A DNA stretch of 7,186 nt from an uncultured Methanomicrobiales archaeon (lineage in GTDB: Archaea > Thermoplasmatota > Thermoplasmata > Methanomassiliicoccales > Methanomethylophilaceae): contig CAMMYR010000029.1 of assembly GCA_946528255.1 (NCBI GenBank), positions 1-7,186 of the forward strand. The letters run 5' to 3'. A model generated the notes under the pieces. It worked only from the letters and a program-made list of their open reading frames with translations. It had not been told where the DNA came from and made no database searches. This document shows, piece after piece, positions 5,843 to 7,186 of this stretch (positions are counted from its first letter, which is position 1; each line of letters begins with the position of its first letter). A program made the position numbers and the translations under genes.

Positions 5843-7141
5843 TCGGAACTTCCTCGTATCGATAACGCGTTTTGCCTTGCCCTCGAACCTGGGCAGCGCA
5901 CCGGGAGCCTTCAGCTCCACGGTGACCGCGATGTTGAGGTACTTCTTGAGTTCGGACTCGATGTGAGACCTGAGGCGGATCATGTCGTCCAGCTTGTCCG
6001 TGAACGCCTGCTCCTTGATCTCCACCTGGAGGACCATGTTGTCCAGGGTGCCCTCCCTGCTCACGAGGATCATGTACTGGTCGCCGACCTCCGGGATCTG
6101 CATGAGCGTGTACTCGATCTGCGAGGGGAACACGTTGATACCGCGGATGATCAGCATATCGTCGGACCTTCCGGTGATCCTGCTGATCCTCGGGGAGGTC
6201 CTGCCGCAGGGGCACTCGTCGTCGTGGAGGGTGGTGATGTCCCTGATCTTGTAGCGGATCATGGGCATGGACTCCTTCTTCAGCATGGTGACCACCATCT
6301 CGCCCTTCTGGCCGGGCTCCAGGGATTCTCCTGTGTCGGGGTCGAGGATCTCGACGTACATGATGTCCCCGGCGATGTGTATCCCGTTGCGCTCCTCGCA
6401 CTCGGTGAACATGGGACCTGCCTGCTCGGATGTGCCGTAGATGTCGTAGGCCTTGATGCCCATGGACTGCTCGATCTTCTGCCTCATGCTCTCGGACCAG
6501 GGCTCCGCTCCCAGGACGGCCTTCCTCAGCTTGGTGTCCCTCCTGAAGTCGACCCCCATCTTCGCGGCGACCTCGCCCATGTGCATCAGGTAGGACGGGG
6601 TGCAGGCTATGGCGGTGACCCCCAGGTCCTGGATGAGCTCGATCTGCCTCTCGGTGCCCCCGGTGCCGGTGGGCAGGACGGTGGCGCCGACCCTCTCGGC
6701 CCCGTAGTGGAGGCCGAGACCGCCGGTGAACAGCCCGTATCCGTAGGAGATCTGCATGGTGTCGTCGGATCCGATGCCGACCGATGTCAGAGACCTGGCC
6801 AGCGCCTCGGTCCAGTACTCCAGGTCGTTCCTGGTGTAGCCGACCAGGGTCGGCTTGCCTGTGGTGCCCGAGGATACGTGGTACCTGACGACCTCGTTGT
6901 TCGGCACTGTGAACATGTTGGTCGGGTAGTTGTCGCGCAGGTCCTGCTTGACCATGAACGGCAGCTTGGTGATGTCGGCCAGGCTGCTGATGTCGTCAGG
7001 ATGGACGTTCTGCGCCTTCATCCTGTCGTGGTAGAACTTGTTGAACGAGTAGAGGTTATTGACGAGCGCCTTCAGCTCGCGGTACTGCAGCTGCTTGAGC
7101 TGGTCCTTGGGCATGCACTCCATCTTAGGGTTCCAGAACAT
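5837..7141 (-). CDS. paaK: Phenylacetate-CoA ligase family protein, copy 2
   Basis: A paralogue of copy 1, 434 residues in the standard code and similar along its whole length. Motifs: SSGTTGKPT (90-98), YGYGLFTGGLG, YGTSEQAGP (235-243), YKIRD (297-301), CPCGRTSPR (310-318), GRSDDML, GINVFPSQIE (334-343) and the intact C-terminal stretch LPRFEGKAKRVIDTR. It should activate an arylacetate to its CoA thioester using ATP. In archaea such ligases work with indolepyruvate-type oxidoreductases, in aromatic amino-acid breakdown or in making them from arylacetates; no oxidoreductase gene is in the window. It is the first visible gene of the paaK-ACT-EF-Tu-like operon. The start at 7141 (MFWNPKMECM) is preceded by AGGGGTG. 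The end reads AAG TTC CGA AGG TGA. If CGA terminates, the protein ends at Phe432, aligned with the CGA of copy 1, and the gene ends at 5843. Confidence 0.92.
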   Translation of the reverse strand: MFWNPKMECMPKDQLKQLQYRELKALVNNLYSFNKFYHDRMKAQNVHPDDISSLADITKLPFMVKQDLRDNYPTNMFTVPNNEVVRYHVSSGTTGKPTLVGYTRNDLEYWTEALARSLTSVGIGSDDTMQISYGYGLFTGGLGLHYGAERVGATVLPTGTGGTERQIELIQDLGVTAIACTPSYLMHMGEVAAKMGVDFRRDTKLRKAVLGAEPWSESMRQKIEQSMGIKAYDIYGTSEQAGPMFTECEERNGIHIAGDIMYVEILDPDTGESLEPGQKGEMVVTMLKKESMPMIRYKIRDITTLHDDECPCGRTSPRISRITGRSDDMLIIRGINVFPSQIEYTLMQIPEVGDQYMILVSREGTLDNMVLQVEIKEQAFTDKLDDMIRLRSHIESELKKYLNIAVTVELKAPGALPRFEGKAKRVIDTRKFRR

Positions 7142-7146
7142 AAAAC

Positions 7147-7162
7147 ACCCCTTTCTGGGGGT
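7147..7162 (-). promoter_or_regulatory. Leader hairpin covering the paaK copy 2 ribosome site
   Basis: On the minus strand ACCCC pairs with GGGGT across a six-base loop, 5 nt before the paaK copy 2 ATG. The right arm contains most of the AGGGGTG ribosome-binding sequence, so folding could hide it. The leader continues to the window edge. TTATTT at 7186-7181 could be part of its TATA element but is cut by the edge. Confidence 0.35.
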
Positions 7163-7186
7163 TTATGATGTCTCCCGTAGAAATAA

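Noticed and set aside
231..7141. In-frame TAG codons as pyrrolysine sites
   Set aside because: All genes are explained without reading through any TAG, and no broken gene pair is joined by one.
5963..7168. Open frame of 401 codons on the plus strand, antisense to paaK copy 2
   Set aside because: It is a shadow of the GC-rich ligase gene. Its translation is low-complexity (Val, Asp, Gly, Leu, His-rich) with no domain, while the minus strand encodes a clear PaaK.

Overview
The window reads as GC-rich archaeal chromosome. It carries the archaeal/eukaryotic ribosome-rescue factor Pelota, AT-rich TATA-type boxes before several genes, and an archaeal-style aryl-CoA ligase plus ACT-domain operon. 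The gene set and the GTPase-like protein resemble methanogenic Euryarchaeota or Thermoplasmata (Methanomassiliicoccales-like). That placement is inference from remembered families, not a search. No mobile element, tRNA, rRNA or CRISPR array is visible.

Layout. On the left edge, the first 29 codons of carA (carbamoyl-phosphate synthase small subunit) run leftward. After a 144-nt divergent promoter region come three rightward genes: pelA (Pelota), a homocitrate synthase/isopropylmalate synthase-like protein that has lost its catalytic metal ligands, and a small winged-helix regulator. From the right edge an operon runs leftward: paaK copy 2, a tandem-ACT protein, and an EF-Tu/SelB-like protein with a degenerate GTP-binding site. 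It ends in a terminator-like hairpin. A second paaK copy follows with its own promoter region and meets the regulator tail to tail.

The main observation concerns stop codons. Four genes (pelA, the regulator, paaK copy 1, the EF-Tu-like gene) have no standard stop where their families should end, but each has an in-frame CGA there. paaK copy 2 also has a CGA at the equivalent position, two codons before its TGA. In roughly 2,180 codons read by hand I found no CGA upstream of these sites. Past the CGA, the standard-code reading runs into promoter sequence, a terminator hairpin, or the antisense strand of the neighbouring gene. At the convergent junction the two CGA codons lie one base apart. 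This suggests CGA acts as a termination signal alongside TGA, by code change, by C-to-U mRNA editing to UGA, or as an unassigned stalling codon. CDS coordinates below use the CGA ends where they apply and give the standard-code ends in the text.

Functionally, the two aryl-CoA ligases and the ACT protein fit arylacetate/aryl-CoA chemistry linked to aromatic amino acids, with the ACT protein as a likely amino-acid sensor. Pelota belongs to translation quality control. The roles of the homocitrate synthase-like and EF-Tu-like proteins are unknown, and both look like remodelled or inactive enzymes.
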